Part shown: positions 15,453 to 26,753 of the stretch, piece after piece
Layout of the letters: every line of letters begins with the position of its first letter
Numbering within the stretch: the first letter of the stretch is position 1
Program-made: the position numbers and the translations under genes
Source of the DNA: Limnohabitans sp. Rim8
GTDB lineage: Bacteria > Pseudomonadota > Gammaproteobacteria > Burkholderiales > Burkholderiaceae_C
Length of the DNA: 64,000 nucleotides
Direction of reading: 5' to 3'
Assembly: GCA_945897465.1 (NCBI GenBank)
Contig: CAMDFK010000021.1
Coordinates: 1 to 64,000, forward strand
The notes under the pieces: model-generated
What the model saw: only the letters and a program-made list of their open reading frames with translations
The model's database searches: none
What the model was told of the DNA's origin: nothing

Positions 15453-16493
15453 TCAATTCGTGTAACGCGCGGCCATGTCGTCGAGGCTGACAGGGCGGAT
15501 TTTTTGGGCTTGACCGGCGCAACCAAAGGCTTCAAAGCGGGCTTTGACGATGCCCGCTGCCGCCTTTTTGGCAGCCGCCAAGGCTTTGCGTGGATCGAAC
15601 TCCGAGGGCTGCTGGGCAAACACCTGGCGCATGGCACCGGTCATGGCCAAGCGGATGTCGGTGTCGATGTTGACCTTGCGCACACCGCTTTGGATGCCGC
15701 GCACAATCTCTTCGACCGGCACACCATAGGTTTCCTTGATGTCGCCGCCGTATTGGCGAATGATCTGCAACCACTCTTGCGGCACGCTGGAGCTGCCGTG
15801 CATCACCAAGTGGGTGTTGGGAATGGCGGCATGGATGGCGGCAATGCGGTCCATGGCCAAAATATCGCCTGTGGGCGGACGGGTGAACTTGTAAGCACCA
15901 TGGCTGGTGCCAATCGCAATGGCCAGTGCATCCACGCCTGTTTGGGCCACAAAGTCCTTGGCCTGCTCTGGGTCGGTCAGCATCTGGTCGTGGCTGAGTT
16001 TGCCCTCAGCACCCACACCGTCCTCCTCGCCAGCTTCACCGGTCTCCAAAGAACCCAGGCAACCCAATTCGCCTTCGACGGACACACCCACGGCATGGGC
16101 CATTTCGCAGACCTTTTGGGTCACGCCCACGTTGTACTCGTAGCTGGCAGGCGTCTTGGCGTCGGCCATGAGCGAGCCGTCCATCATCACGCTCGAAAAG
16201 CCCGAACGGATGGACTGATGGCACTGCGCGGGCGTGGCGCCGTGGTCTTGGTGCAAAACCACGGGAATGTCGGGGTGCGTCTCGATGGCGGCCAACACCA
16301 TATGGCGCAGATAGGCCTCACCTGCGTACTTGCGGGCCCCTGCAGATGCCTGCAAGATGACCGGGCTGCCCGTGGCTTGCGCCGCTTCCATGATGGCGTG
16401 AACTTGTTCGAGGTTGTTGACGTTGAAAGCGGGAATGCCGTAACCAAACTCGGCCGCATGGTCGAGGACCTGGCGCAATGAAACCAATGCCAT
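15453..16493 (-). CDS. cbbA: Fructose-bisphosphate aldolase, class II (CbbA-type)
   Basis: A 346-residue class II aldolase. The zinc-site segment [10 protein letters not shown] (His-Asp-His) is present, as are [10 protein letters not shown], the [14 protein letters not shown] loop, HGAYK, and the HGSSSVP and NIDTD phosphate-binding segments. It condenses dihydroxyacetone phosphate with glyceraldehyde 3-phosphate (or erythrose 4-phosphate) in the Calvin cycle and also serves glycolysis. It is the last gene of the nine-gene cbb operon and is followed by the terminator at 15340-15370. Confidence 0.97.
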   Translation of the reverse strand: MALVSLRQVLDHAAEFGYGIPAFNVNNLEQVHAIMEAAQATGSPVILQASAGARKYAGEAYLRHMVLAAIETHPDIPVVLHQDHGATPAQCHQSIRSGFSSVMMDGSLMADAKTPASYEYNVGVTQKVCEMAHAVGVSVEGELGCLGSLETGEAGEEDGVGAEGKLSHDQMLTDPEQAKDFVAQTGVDALAIAIGTSHGAYKFTRPPTGDILAMDRIAAIHAAIPNTHLVMHGSSSVPQEWLQIIRQYGGDIKETYGVPVEEIVRGIQSGVRKVNIDTDIRLAMTGAMRQVFAQQPSEFDPRKALAAAKKAAAGIVKARFEAFGCAGQAQKIRPVSLDDMAARYTN

Positions 16494-16530
16494 GAGGGGC
16501 TCCTTGAAAAATTAAAAAGTTAAAAAAAGG

Positions 16531-17727
16531 TCATTCCGCCGCAGCGCGACGGCTCAAAATTTCGATCGCAGGCAAAGTCTTGCCTTCCAGAATTTCGAGG
16601 AACGCGCCACCGCCTGTGGAGATGTAGCCCACTTGCGCTTCAATGCCGTACTTGGCAATCGCAGCCAGCGTGTCGCCACCGCCTGCGATGCTGAAGGCAC
16701 TCGACTCGGCAATCGCCTGGGCGATCACTTTGGTGCCGTTTTCGAAGGCTGCAAACTCGAACACGCCCACCGGGCCGTTCCACACAATGGTGCCTGCCTG
16801 CTTGAGTTGCGCGGCCAGTTTGGCGGCGGTCTCGGGGCCAATGTCCAAAATCATGTCGTCGTCGGCCACCTCGGTGGCTTTTTTCACTGTGGCCACGGCA
16901 TCGGCTGCAAAAGTCTTGGCCACCACCACATCGGTCGGGATCGGCACTTCAGCGCCACGCGCCTTCATGGCTTCAATCACAGCGGCGGCCTCGCTCACCA
17001 AGTCAGGCTCGGCCAAGCTCTTGCCGATCTTCAAGCCCGCGGCCAGCATGAAGGTGTTGGCGATGCCGCCGCCCACGATCAAACCGTCCACGTTCTTGGC
17101 CAGGCTTTGCAAAATGGTCAGCTTGGTGCTGACCTTGGAGCCTGCCACGATGGCGATCAGTGGGCGTTTGGGTGCGGCCAAAGCCTTGGAGATCGCGTCC
17201 ATCTCAGCTGCCAGCAAAGGGCCAGCGCAGGCAATAGGGGCAAATTGGGCGATGCCATAGGTGGTGCCTTCGGCGCGGTGGGCGGTGCCAAAAGCGTCGT
17301 TCACGTAGATGTCGCACAGCTGGGCCATCTTGCGGGCCAAGTCTTCCTTGTTTTTCTTCTCGCCTTGGTTGACACGGCAGTTTTCGAGTAACACCACTTG
17401 GCCGGGTTGCACGTCCACACCGCCGACCCAGTTGGCCACCAGCGGCACGTCGCGGCCGAGCAACTCGCCCAAGCGCTTGGCCACTGGGGCCAGCGAATCC
17501 TCGGGCTTGAACTCACCCTCGGTGGGGCGGCCCAAATGGCTCGTGACCATCACAGCCGCTCCGGCGTCCAGCGCCATCTGGATGCAAGGCACGCTGGCGC
17601 GGATGCGTGTGTCTTCGGTGATGCTGCCGTCGTCGGCTTGCGGCACGTTCAGGTCGGCGCGGATGAACACGCGTTTGCCCGCGGCAAAGCCGTTGGCGCA
17701 CACGTCAGAAAATCGCAGGAAGTGCAT
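16531..17727 (-). CDS. pgk: Phosphoglycerate kinase
   Basis: A 398-residue complete enzyme with the N-terminal RADLNVP substrate site, the basic-patch segment [11 protein letters not shown], the hinge and nucleotide site ([10 protein letters not shown]) and the C-terminal [13 protein letters not shown] loop. It phosphorylates 3-phosphoglycerate in the Calvin cycle. It sits 13 bases after gap and 37 bases before fba in the same operon. Confidence 0.97.
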   Translation of the reverse strand: MHFLRFSDVCANGFAAGKRVFIRADLNVPQADDGSITEDTRIRASVPCIQMALDAGAAVMVTSHLGRPTEGEFKPEDSLAPVAKRLGELLGRDVPLVANWVGGVDVQPGQVVLLENCRVNQGEKKNKEDLARKMAQLCDIYVNDAFGTAHRAEGTTYGIAQFAPIACAGPLLAAEMDAISKALAAPKRPLIAIVAGSKVSTKLTILQSLAKNVDGLIVGGGIANTFMLAAGLKIGKSLAEPDLVSEAAAVIEAMKARGAEVPIPTDVVVAKTFAADAVATVKKATEVADDDMILDIGPETAAKLAAQLKQAGTIVWNGPVGVFEFAAFENGTKVIAQAIAESSAFSIAGGGDTLAAIAKYGIEAQVGYISTGGGAFLEILEGKTLPAIEILSRRAAAE

Positions 17728-17740
17728 TGCAGCCTCCCGA

Positions 17741-18778
<1,038 letters not shown>

Positions 18779-18819
18779 TCAATTTAAAAAAATCAAGGCA
18801 AGATGGCTCGACACAGGCT

Positions 18820-19485
18820 TCACAACAGCGCCGAAAAATCCTCAATGACGCGGTCAGGCGAGCACGTGTGCACCGACTCACCCATGTTGTAGCCATAAGG
18901 CAGCAACCAAACCGGCACACCTGCATTGCGGGCGGTGGCCGCATCGATCGACGAGTCACCCACAAACAAGGCTTGTGTGGCCTTCAGGTCCCAACGCTTC
19001 AAGCAGTCCACCACGCTGGTGGGATCGGGTTTTTTGACTGGAAAGGTGTCGCCGCTGACCACCACGTCAAAGGCCTCTTGAAGCCCGTGCACGCGCAGCA
19101 CGGTGTCGGTGTAACGCCCTTCCTTGTTGGTCACCACCGCCAGTTTGCAGCCACGTGCTCGCAGGGCCGCGAGCACTTCGCGCACCTGGGGGTACAAATT
19201 GCTGCGTGTACCGCAACGGTCTTGGTAGTAGCGGTCAAAAATGGGCAGCGCTTGCTTCAGATCTTCACCTTTGCGCACGGCTTCCACCGGGGTCTGGGTG
19301 ACACTGGCCAACGCTTGGATCAGCAGCTCTTTGGTGCCGTGACCAATCCAGTCGTTGACTTGTTGCTGCGACACCTCAGGCCAATCGAAATAACGCAAGG
19401 TGTCGTTCACCGCGTCGGCAATTTCGGGCGCGGTTTCGACCAAGGTGCCGTCAAGGTCAAAGAAATAGGCTTGTGGATTTGGCAT
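18820..19485 (-). CDS. gph: Phosphoglycolate phosphatase (CbbZ/Gph)
   Basis: The ATG at 19485 gives a 221-residue HAD hydrolase with the nucleophile motif FFDLDGTLVET near the N-terminus, the Lys motif VSGDTFPVKKPDP and the acidic motif FVGDSSIDAATA. In autotrophs it removes the 2-phosphoglycolate formed by RuBisCO oxygenation, which fits its place inside the cbb operon between tkt and gap. Upstream in-frame codons overlap tkt and are not part of the protein. Confidence 0.93.
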   Translation of the reverse strand: MPNPQAYFFDLDGTLVETAPEIADAVNDTLRYFDWPEVSQQQVNDWIGHGTKELLIQALASVTQTPVEAVRKGEDLKQALPIFDRYYQDRCGTRSNLYPQVREVLAALRARGCKLAVVTNKEGRYTDTVLRVHGLQEAFDVVVSGDTFPVKKPDPTSVVDCLKRWDLKATQALFVGDSSIDAATARNAGVPVWLLPYGYNMGESVHTCSPDRVIEDFSALL

Positions 19486-19513
19486 TTTTTGCTCTTTGCA
19501 AGGGGCTCGCGGC

Positions 19514-21610
19514 TCAATTGTCGGAAGGCACGATGTGCTCGGGCAGGACTTGAGCCTGGCGGTGGGTGTGACGATGCACCAAGGTGCGCACCGCTTCACA
19601 CACACGTTCGGTGGTGATGCCAAAGTGCGCGTACAAAGCCGGGGCTGGGGCTGACTCACCAAAGCTGTTCATACCAATCACCATGCCGGTGCGACCCACG
19701 TATTTGCGCCAAAAATCGGGGTGTGCCGCTTCCACGGCTACGGTGGGTAAGCCCAGCGGCAAGACCATGTCTTGGTACGCTTCACTTTGACGGTCAAACA
19801 CATTGGTGCAGGGCATGGACACCACCCTTGTGGCCACGCCTTGGGTGGCCAGTTCGGCTTGCGCTTTCATGGCCAAAGAGGTCTCGGACCCTGTGGCCAC
19901 GATGATGGCTTGGGCGCCCGGCATGTCGCTCAGGATGTAGCCCCCCTGGCGCACCTTGGCCGCATCGGCGGCGTCGGTCAGCAGTTGTGGCAAGTTCTGG
20001 CGTGACAGCGCCAACGCGCTTGGGCCGTCGCGGCGCTCCACCGCACAGGCCCAGGCCACGGCGGTTTCCAAGCCATCGGCGGGCCGCCACACATCCAGCC
20101 CCGGGATGATGCGCAAGCTGGGCACATGCTCCACGCTTTGGTGCGTGGGGCCGTCTTCACCCAGACCAATCGAGTCGTGCGTGAAGACGTGGATCACGCG
20201 CTTTTTCATGAGCGCTGCCATGCGAATGGCATTGCGTGAATAGTCCGAGAACGTCAGGAATGTGCCACCGTAAGGGATGTAACCCCCATGCAGCGCCATG
20301 CCGTTCATGATGGCGGCCATGCCAAACTCGCGCACGCCATAAGAGAGGTGGTTACCCCAGGTGTCCCGGCCCGCTTTGGTGCAGGTCTTGAAGTTGGTCA
20401 GGTTGGAGCCCGTCAGGTCAGCGCTGCCGCCAAAAAACTCGGGCAACAAGGGAGCCAACACATCCAGCGCATTTTGGCTGGCTTTGCGGGTGGCCACGGC
20501 ATCGGGTTTGGCGGCGATGGCAGCCAAGGCTTTTGCCAGACCCTGGGCGTAGGCTTCCCCCAAGTCGCCTTTCATTCGACGCTCAAATTCAGCCGCCTCT
20601 TCCGGGTAGCGGCTTTGATAGCTTGCAAAGCGCTCCCGCCATTGGCTTTCGGCGCGTGTGCCACTGGCACGGGCATCCCACGCACTGGCCACATCGGTAG
20701 GCACTTCGAAAGGTGCATAAGGCCAGTTCAGCGCCTCACGGGTGGCGGCCACTTCGGCAACGCCCAGCGCTGCGCCATGCACATCGTGGGTGCCCGCTTT
20801 GTTGGGTGAGCCCATGCCGATCACAGTTTGGCAGCAGATCAGCGTGGGCTTGCCATTGGGGCTGTGGGCTTGCGCCTTGGCCGCCTCGATGGCGGCGTTG
20901 ACCGCTTGCGGGTCATGGCCATCTACCTTGGCGATCACGTTCCAGCCATAGGCTTCAAAGCGCTTGGGCGTGTCGTCGGTGAACCAGCCTTCCACATGGC
21001 CATCGATCGAGATGCCGTTGTCGTCGTACAGCGCCACCAGTTTGGACAGGCGCAATGTACCCGCCAGCGAACAGGCCTCGTGGCTGATGCCCTCCATCAG
21101 GCAGCCATCACCCAAAAACACATAGGTCATGTGGTCCACGATGTCCAGGCGCAGGCCATCTTCTTCGCGGTTGAATTCATCGGCCAACATTTTTTCGGCC
21201 AGTGCCATGCCCACGGCGTTGGTGATGCCCTGACCCAAGGGGCCGGTGGTGGTTTCCACGCCAGGCGTGATGTCCACTTCTGGGTGGCCAGGGGTTTTGC
21301 TGTGCAGTTGGCGGAACTTTTTCAGCTCGTCCAGTGCCAGGTCGTAGCCTGTCAGGTGCAGCAAGGCATAAATCAGCATCGAGCCGTGGCCGTTGGACAA
21401 CACAAAACGGTCACGGTCAGCCCACTGCGGGTTGAGTGGGTTGTGTTTCAGATGCCGGTTCCACAGGACTTCGGCGATGTCGGCCATGCCCATAGGGGCA
21501 CCGGGGTGGCCAGACTTGGCCGCCTCAACGGCGTCCACGGCCAGCATGCGCACGGCGTTGGCCATGCGGCGGGCCATCTCGGGGGTGGGGGGATTTGCTG
21601 CGATGTTCAT
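19514..21610 (-). CDS. cbbT: Transketolase (CbbT)
   Basis: A 698-residue thiamine-diphosphate enzyme from ATG 21610. Visible segments are the N-terminal [18 protein letters not shown], the ThDP/Mg segment [20 protein letters not shown], the pyrimidine-domain FMAA-like [18 protein letters not shown], and the C-terminal domain. It interconverts two-carbon ketol units in the regenerative phase of the Calvin cycle. It starts 17 bases after the prk stop. Upstream in-frame codons to 21754 overlap prk and are discarded. Confidence 0.96.
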   Translation of the reverse strand: MNIAANPPTPEMARRMANAVRMLAVDAVEAAKSGHPGAPMGMADIAEVLWNRHLKHNPLNPQWADRDRFVLSNGHGSMLIYALLHLTGYDLALDELKKFRQLHSKTPGHPEVDITPGVETTTGPLGQGITNAVGMALAEKMLADEFNREEDGLRLDIVDHMTYVFLGDGCLMEGISHEACSLAGTLRLSKLVALYDDNGISIDGHVEGWFTDDTPKRFEAYGWNVIAKVDGHDPQAVNAAIEAAKAQAHSPNGKPTLICCQTVIGMGSPNKAGTHDVHGAALGVAEVAATREALNWPYAPFEVPTDVASAWDARASGTRAESQWRERFASYQSRYPEEAAEFERRMKGDLGEAYAQGLAKALAAIAAKPDAVATRKASQNALDVLAPLLPEFFGGSADLTGSNLTNFKTCTKAGRDTWGNHLSYGVREFGMAAIMNGMALHGGYIPYGGTFLTFSDYSRNAIRMAALMKKRVIHVFTHDSIGLGEDGPTHQSVEHVPSLRIIPGLDVWRPADGLETAVAWACAVERRDGPSALALSRQNLPQLLTDAADAAKVRQGGYILSDMPGAQAIIVATGSETSLAMKAQAELATQGVATRVVSMPCTNVFDRQSEAYQDMVLPLGLPTVAVEAAHPDFWRKYVGRTGMVIGMNSFGESAPAPALYAHFGITTERVCEAVRTLVHRHTHRQAQVLPEHIVPSDN

Positions 21611-21627
21611 AGTGCTTTTGCCCCGCT

Positions 21628-22512
21628 TCAAGCCTGGCCCAGAGCGCGTTTGCGGCGCTCCATCATTCGCCACACGAACGGTGTGAAGATGAGTTGCATG
21701 GCAATTTCCATCTTGCCGCCGGGCACCACGATGGTGTTGGCACGGCTCATCCAAGAGTCGTTGATCATGTTGAGCAAGTAAGGAAAGTCGATGCCTTTGG
21801 GATTGGCAAAACGGATCACCACCACGCTTTCATCGGCCGATGGAATGTCGCGAGAAATGAAAGGGTTGGAGGTGTCGACCAAAGGCACGCGCTGGAAGTT
21901 GACATGTGTGTGCTCAAACTGCGGCACGATGTAGTTCACATAGTCGGGCATGCGGCGCAAGATGGTGTCGGTCACCGCCTCGGTGCTGTAGCCGCGCTGG
22001 TGCTTGTCACGCCAGAGTTTCTGAATCCATTCCAGGTTGATGACGGGCACCACGCCCACGCGCAAATCGGGGTGCTGCGCGATGTTGTGCTCGGGCGTGA
22101 CCACGGCGCCGTGCAAACCTTCGTAAAACAGCATATCGGTGTCGTTCGGCAGGTCTTCCCAAGGTGTGAACGTGCCGGGGTCTTGTTGGTAAGGCGCAGC
22201 TTCTTCGGCGTTGTGCAGGTATTTGCGTGACTTGCCTTGCCCCGTGGCACCGTAGGTGCGAAACAGGTTTTCAATCTCGCCAAACAGGTTGTTCTCGGCA
22301 CTGAAGTGGCTGAAATGTTTGTTGCCATCTTTTTCAGCTTCAGCGCCACGTTGCTTCATCTCTTTGCGGTCATAGCGGTGGAAGCTGTCGCCTTCGATGA
22401 TGGCCGCTTTCACGCCTTCGCGGCGGAAGATGTTGGAAAACGTGCGTGTCACCGTCGAGGTGCCTGCGCCCGAAGAACCGGTGATGGCAATGATGGGGTG
22501 GCGTTCAGACAT
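21628..22512 (-). CDS. cbbP: Phosphoribulokinase (CbbP)
   Basis: A 294-residue bacterial-type kinase with P-loop GSSGAGTST (residues 12-20), the [10 protein letters not shown] segment, and the [12 protein letters not shown]alker-B-like strand. It makes ribulose 1,5-bisphosphate for RuBisCO, the step unique to the Calvin cycle. The length matches proteobacterial class I enzymes, which are often activated by NADH. Between fbp and tkt in the operon. Confidence 0.97.
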   Translation of the reverse strand: MSERHPIIAITGSSGAGTSTVTRTFSNIFRREGVKAAIIEGDSFHRYDRKEMKQRGAEAEKDGNKHFSHFSAENNLFGEIENLFRTYGATGQGKSRKYLHNAEEAAPYQQDPGTFTPWEDLPNDTDMLFYEGLHGAVVTPEHNIAQHPDLRVGVVPVINLEWIQKLWRDKHQRGYSTEAVTDTILRRMPDYVNYIVPQFEHTHVNFQRVPLVDTSNPFISRDIPSADESVVVIRFANPKGIDFPYLLNMINDSWMSRANTIVVPGGKMEIAMQLIFTPFVWRMMERRKRALGQA

Positions 22513-22554
22513 GGGAATCTCCTTGTTGTTTTTTCAAGCGTTTTGAAATCGGGC

Positions 22555-23652
22555 TCAGTCGCGGAACAGGCTGCGTTCGCCAAACAGCGGGGCAGAGCTG
22601 TCTTTCTTAGGCGGCTCGGCGTGGTAACGCTCAATGCGCTCGACCTCGTTTTTGGAGCCAAACACCAGGCCAATGCGCTGGTGCAAGCTGGTGGGCTGCA
22701 CACTCAACATGGGGACTTGTCCCGTGCTGGCGCGGCCTCCGGCTTGTTCCATGATGAAGCCGACCGGGTTGGCCTCGTACAGCAGGCGCAGGCGGCCAGG
22801 CTTGCTCGGGTCTTTGGTGTCACGGGGGTACATGAACACGCCGCCGCGCATCAAGATGCGGTGGGCTTCGGCCACCATGGAGGCGATCCAGCGCATGTTG
22901 AAGTCTTTGCCACGCGGGCCAGTTTTGCCGGCCAAACACTCGTCCACATAGCGCTTGACCGGGGCTTCCCAAAAGCGGCTGTTGGAGGCGTTGATGGCGA
23001 ACTCCTGGGTGTCTTCGGGCACGCGCAATTCGGGATGGGTCAGCATGAACTCGCCCATCACCGGGTCGAGTGTGAAACCGGCCACACCATTGCCCACACT
23101 GAGCACCAACATGGTGGTGGGGCCGTACAAGGCGTAACCGGCAGCAATCTGGCGGGTTCCCGGTTGGAGGAAATCGGCCTCGGTCAAGGGCCCACCCTCG
23201 GCGGTGGCGTCGGGCGCACGCAGCACACTGAAAATGCTGCCCACCGACACGTTCACGTCGATGTTGCTGGAGCCGTCCAGAGGGTCAAACACCAGCAGGT
23301 ATTTGCCCCGGGGGTGTTGCGGCGGAATGTCGTAGGGCAAATCCATTTCTTCAGAGGCCATGCCCGCCAAGTGACCGCCCCACTCGTTCATGCGGATGAA
23401 CAATTCATTGCTCACCACGTCCAGCTTTTTCTGAGTCTCGCCTTGCACGTTGATGCTGCCACCGGCATCGGCCGCGTGGTTGCCGTACATGTCGGCCAAA
23501 GCGCCATAGGCGACCGATTTGGCAATGGCTTTGCAGGCCATGGCCACATCCAAAATCAGGGCGTTGAAGTCACCACTTGCATCGGGAAAACGGCGACGCT
23601 CTTCGATCAGGTACTGCGTCAAGGTGGGTGTGGTGCGTGGGCTCAAGGACAT
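22555..23652 (-). CDS. cbbF: Fructose-1,6-bisphosphatase, class I (CbbF)
   Basis: A 365-residue enzyme from the ATG at 23652 (a TTG at 23697 would add 15 residues). Metal-site motifs ASEEMD and [18 protein letters not shown] are present, along with the C-terminal [20 protein letters not shown]. It hydrolyses fructose 1,6-bisphosphate (in many CBB operons also sedoheptulose 1,7-bisphosphate) in carbon fixation. No separate SBPase gene is visible, so this enzyme may serve both steps. Confidence 0.95.
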   Translation of the reverse strand: MSLSPRTTPTLTQYLIEERRRFPDASGDFNALILDVAMACKAIAKSVAYGALADMYGNHAADAGGSINVQGETQKKLDVVSNELFIRMNEWGGHLAGMASEEMDLPYDIPPQHPRGKYLLVFDPLDGSSNIDVNVSVGSIFSVLRAPDATAEGGPLTEADFLQPGTRQIAAGYALYGPTTMLVLSVGNGVAGFTLDPVMGEFMLTHPELRVPEDTQEFAINASNSRFWEAPVKRYVDECLAGKTGPRGKDFNMRWIASMVAEAHRILMRGGVFMYPRDTKDPSKPGRLRLLYEANPVGFIMEQAGGRASTGQVPMLSVQPTSLHQRIGLVFGSKNEVERIERYHAEPPKKDSSAPLFGERSLFRD

Positions 23653-23710
23653 GGGGTCAACACTCTCTGAAGTTTTAAAAATGCGGGAATTCGGCAATGC
23701 TTCATTTGGC

Positions 23711-24397
23711 TCAAGCCACAGCGGCTTGCTTGAGGGCTTGCATCACCCCCCGGTAGCCCCCATCGGCATCGGGTGCACCGAACACGGCGCTGCCCGCCAC
23801 GCAGGTGTCGGCACCGGCCGCCACGATCTGCGCGATGTTGTCGGTCTTCACGCCGCCGTCCACCTCCAGCACGATGGGCTGGCCACCCCGGGCCAAATGG
23901 GTGTGGATGCGCTGGCGGGCCGCTTGCAGCTTGGGCAAGGTCGAGGGGATGAATTTTTGGCCACCAAAGCCAGGGTTCACGCTCATGAGCAAGACCACGT
24001 CCAAGCGGTCCATCACATGGTCCATCCACTCCAGCGGCGTAGCCGGGTTGAACACCAGGCCCGCTTTGCAGCCGTGGTCGCGGATCATTTGCAAAGTGCG
24101 GTCCACATGGCGGCTGGCTTCGGGGTGAAAGGTGATGATGTTGGCCCCAGCTTTGGCGAACAAAGGCACCAAGGCATCGACCGGCTCGACCATCAAATGC
24201 ACATCGATCGGGATCTGGACATGCGGGCGGATCGCCTCGCACACCAGTGGGCCAATGGTGAGGTTGGGCACGTAATGGTTGTCCATCACATCAAAGTGCA
24301 CCCAGTCCGCGCCAGCGGCTTCAATGGCGCGGACCTCTTCGCCCAAACGGGCAAAGTCGGCGGACAAAATGGAGGGGGCAATTCGGACGGTGCTCAT
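23711..24397 (-). CDS. rpe: Ribulose-phosphate 3-epimerase (CbbE)
   Basis: A 228-residue TIM-barrel enzyme with [48 protein letters not shown] and VDGGVK, i.e. the metal-binding His/Asp residues and phosphate loop of the family. It converts xylulose 5-phosphate to ribulose 5-phosphate. Its ATG (24395-24397) overlaps the cbbY stop as ATGA, so the two are translationally coupled. Confidence 0.96.
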   Translation of the reverse strand: MSTVRIAPSILSADFARLGEEVRAIEAAGADWVHFDVMDNHYVPNLTIGPLVCEAIRPHVQIPIDVHLMVEPVDALVPLFAKAGANIITFHPEASRHVDRTLQMIRDHGCKAGLVFNPATPLEWMDHVMDRLDVVLLMSVNPGFGGQKFIPSTLPKLQAARQRIHTHLARGGQPIVLEVDGGVKTDNIAQIVAAGADTCVAGSAVFGAPDADGGYRGVMQALKQAAVA

Positions 24398-25119
24398 GCG
24401 GTGGCCTTGAAAGCGGATTGGTGCCATTCACGCAACTGCGCCAGCCCCACGCCATGCAGGCTGGGGACGATGCGCAATGCGCCTTTGAAATCGTGATCGG
24501 CGGTGAAATCGTTGGGGGTGATGAGGGTGGACAGACCCGCGGCCATGGCGGCTCGCAGACCGTTTTCGGAATCTTCAAACGCCAAGCAATGTTCAGGCGC
24601 CAAACCCAAGCGCGAGAGGGTTTGCTGGTAGACCATCGGATCGGGTTTTTTACGCGGCGCGGTCGAAGCGTCTTCGATGACCAAAAAATGCTGCTTCCAG
24701 TCCGGGCCGATGGCTTGGCGCAGCAAGGCCGCAATGTTGACGGGCGAGGTGGTGGTGGCAATGGCCAGTTGGAGCCCCGCCGCACTGGCGGCCGACAGCA
24801 GCGCCAGCACCCCGGGGCGCATCTGCACCGCACCGTCTTGCACGGCTTGCTCGTAAGCGGCGGTCTTGATCTCGTGCAGATGGTCAATGGTCTCTTGCAT
24901 GCCTGCGCCGGTGATGTCCTTGGGCTGTGTCTCGAGGGTTTGCCAATACGCCTTGATGCGCTCTTTGCCGCCTGAGACGGCCAACAAGCGGGTGTACAGC
25001 GGCACATCCCAGCGCCAGTCCAGCCCCATCTCGGCAAAAGCGTGATTGAACGCCGCCAAATGCGCCATTTCAGTGTCGGCCAAGGTGCCGTCGACATCAA
25101 AGATCAGTGCTTGCAGCAT
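24394..25119 (-). CDS. cbbY: CbbY-type HAD-superfamily sugar-phosphate phosphatase
   Basis: A 241-residue HAD protein from ATG 25119, with the nucleophile motif [12 protein letters not shown] (residues 6-17), the Thr motif [10 protein letters not shown], the Lys segment APRKKPDP and [11 protein letters not shown]. CbbY removes xylulose 1,5-bisphosphate, a tight RuBisCO inhibitor made by misfire. It is the first gene of the cbb operon, whose promoter must lie within 25120-25254. The TGA overlaps the rpe start (ATGA). Confidence 0.93.
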   Translation of the reverse strand: MLQALIFDVDGTLADTEMAHLAAFNHAFAEMGLDWRWDVPLYTRLLAVSGGKERIKAYWQTLETQPKDITGAGMQETIDHLHEIKTAAYEQAVQDGAVQMRPGVLALLSAASAAGLQLAIATTTSPVNIAALLRQAIGPDWKQHFLVIEDASTAPRKKPDPMVYQQTLSRLGLAPEHCLAFEDSENGLRAAMAAGLSTLITPNDFTADHDFKGALRIVPSLHGVGLAQLREWHQSAFKATA

Positions 25120-25201
25120 GGGGTTAGCCCTTCGTGGGAAAGAAGGACTCCACTTTAAGAAGGTCTGAGGCTCAGGACAATTCAATATTGCCAATCGATT
25201 A

Positions 25202-25219
25202 ATTAAGCAATTACTTAAT
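25202..25219. promoter_or_regulatory. Candidate CbbR operator upstream of the cbb operon
   Basis: ATTAAG (25202-25207) and CTTAAT (25214-25219) form a perfect inverted repeat with a 6-base centre, in an AT-rich stretch about 83 bases upstream of the cbbY ATG. It contains TTA and TAA triplets at LysR-like spacing. Assignment to CbbR is by location only. Confidence 0.45.
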
Positions 25220-25380
25220 GTATAACAGCAAGCAGTTGTGCAAGCCGCAATCATTTGCCTTGTCGGTTCAACATCAACGGCCCTGCAATCACCGTGATGG
25301 CCATACCAATGCCGGGTTTAATCAAGTGCCCGCTCGTTAGAATGAATCTCCGTCCACGCCCAGCCCACCAGAGCACGTCC

Positions 25381-26682
25381 ATGAATTCCCTGCCTGTTGA
25401 CGACCCCTTGCGCGTTGCGCTGCACAACGAAGTCCATGCCCGCCCCAGCGCCCGTATCCGCTTGCCTGCTTTTATCGTCTTGGTGGGCGTATTCAACAGC
25501 GGGGTCAGCCGTGAGCAGGAATGGGAGCACCTGAGGCGCCTCCAACCCGCTTTGAAGCTTGAAGAGATGCAAGGTAACTTTGTCCGCTTGCGTCTGGGTG
25601 CATACACCCTCAAGTGGGAGCGGCACACCGAATTCACGCGCTATTCCTTGGTTCAACCGCTGCCGCAAGATGCCGGTTTGGAAGCCCAAGACCCAGAACT
25701 GCTGTCTTACCTGGCGTTGCCCGAAGGTTGGTTGGCGGCCATACCAGGGCGCACTTTTGCGGCGGTCAAGCTCATCATGATCACCGATGAACTGAGCGAC
25801 CCGCATTTGTCTCTGCGCAAAGCGCGGCACTGGTTTGGGGAGCAAACCGTGGTGGCCTCGCGCATGGGCAACCCCGCCCACTCGCTGGTGGTGACCGATT
25901 TCCATTTGCGTCCCAGCGGTTTTGAGCGCATTTTGGTGTTGGCGCCAGAATCCACCAGCGACACCCGTGGCGGTCGCATTTCTCAGCGCTTGCTCGAACT
26001 CGAAACCTACCGCCTCATGGCCCTGCGCGGCTTGCCCGTGGCCAAGGCCGTCGGCGCCCAACTTGGCCATGCCGAGCGCGAACTCGCCGACATCACTGCC
26101 GAGTTGCAAAGCAAGGCCGCCCAAGACCAGGCCTTGCTCGACCGCCTGATCGGTTTGGCCGCGTCGGTCGAACTCATCACCGCAGAGCACGCTTACCGAT
26201 TTGCCGCCACCGCGGCCTACGACAAATTGGTGCGCGAGCGCATCACCGAGTTGCGCGAGTCGCCCATCAGCGGCACACAAACCATCGGTGAATTCATGCA
26301 GCGGCGTTTGTCGCCCGCCATGTCCACCGTGGCCGCCACGGCGCAGCGCCTGTCGTCCCTCTCCGAACGCATCAGCCGCACCAGCGCCTTGCTGCGCACG
26401 CGCGTGGACATCGCGACCGAAGAACAAAACAGCCAACTTTTGGCCAAGCTCACCAAAGGCCAAGAGTTGCAGCTGCGCTTACAAACCACGGTGGAAGGCC
26501 TGTCGATTGCGGCCATCTCATACTACGTCATCAGCCTCCTTTTCTACCTGGGCAAAGCCGCCGATGCCGCTGGTCTGCCCATCCACCCCGAAATGGCCGC
26601 TGGCGCTTTGGTGCCCTTGGTCCTGTGGCTGGTGTGGCGCACCAACAAGCGCATCCACGACAAGCTGCGCCGCGAAGGCTAA
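25381..26682 (+). CDS. DUF3422-family membrane-anchored protein
   Basis: A 433-residue protein beginning MNSLPVDDPLRVALHNEVHARP, the hallmark N-terminus of DUF3422. A long predicted coiled region (about residues 210-370, rich in Glu/Gln/Arg/Leu) precedes two C-terminal membrane segments (SIAAISYYVISLLFYLG and AAGALVPLVLWLVW) and a short basic tail. The ATG at 25381 is chosen because the family N-terminus starts there; another ATG at 25342 is in frame. Function is unknown; the architecture suggests an inner-membrane protein with a large cytoplasmic coiled domain. It diverges from the cbb operon. Confidence 0.85.
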   Translation: MNSLPVDDPLRVALHNEVHARPSARIRLPAFIVLVGVFNSGVSREQEWEHLRRLQPALKLEEMQGNFVRLRLGAYTLKWERHTEFTRYSLVQPLPQDAGLEAQDPELLSYLALPEGWLAAIPGRTFAAVKLIMITDELSDPHLSLRKARHWFGEQTVVASRMGNPAHSLVVTDFHLRPSGFERILVLAPESTSDTRGGRISQRLLELETYRLMALRGLPVAKAVGAQLGHAERELADITAELQSKAAQDQALLDRLIGLAASVELITAEHAYRFAATAAYDKLVRERITELRESPISGTQTIGEFMQRRLSPAMSTVAATAQRLSSLSERISRTSALLRTRVDIATEEQNSQLLAKLTKGQELQLRLQTTVEGLSIAAISYYVISLLFYLGKAADAAGLPIHPEMAAGALVPLVLWLVWRTNKRIHDKLRREG

Positions 26683-26695
26683 GGACCTTTTTTTT
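26675..26695 (+). terminator. Weak candidate terminator after the DUF3422 gene
   Basis: A short AAGG/CCTT stem (26675-26678 with 26686-26689) followed by a run of eight T residues (26688-26695), straddling the stop codon. The long T-run is the main support. Confidence 0.4.
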
Positions 26696-26753
26696 ACAGG
26701 CAACTTGTCCTGTTGGCAATGTGGCCCCTTGAAGACCCAATTGCCCTGACCGG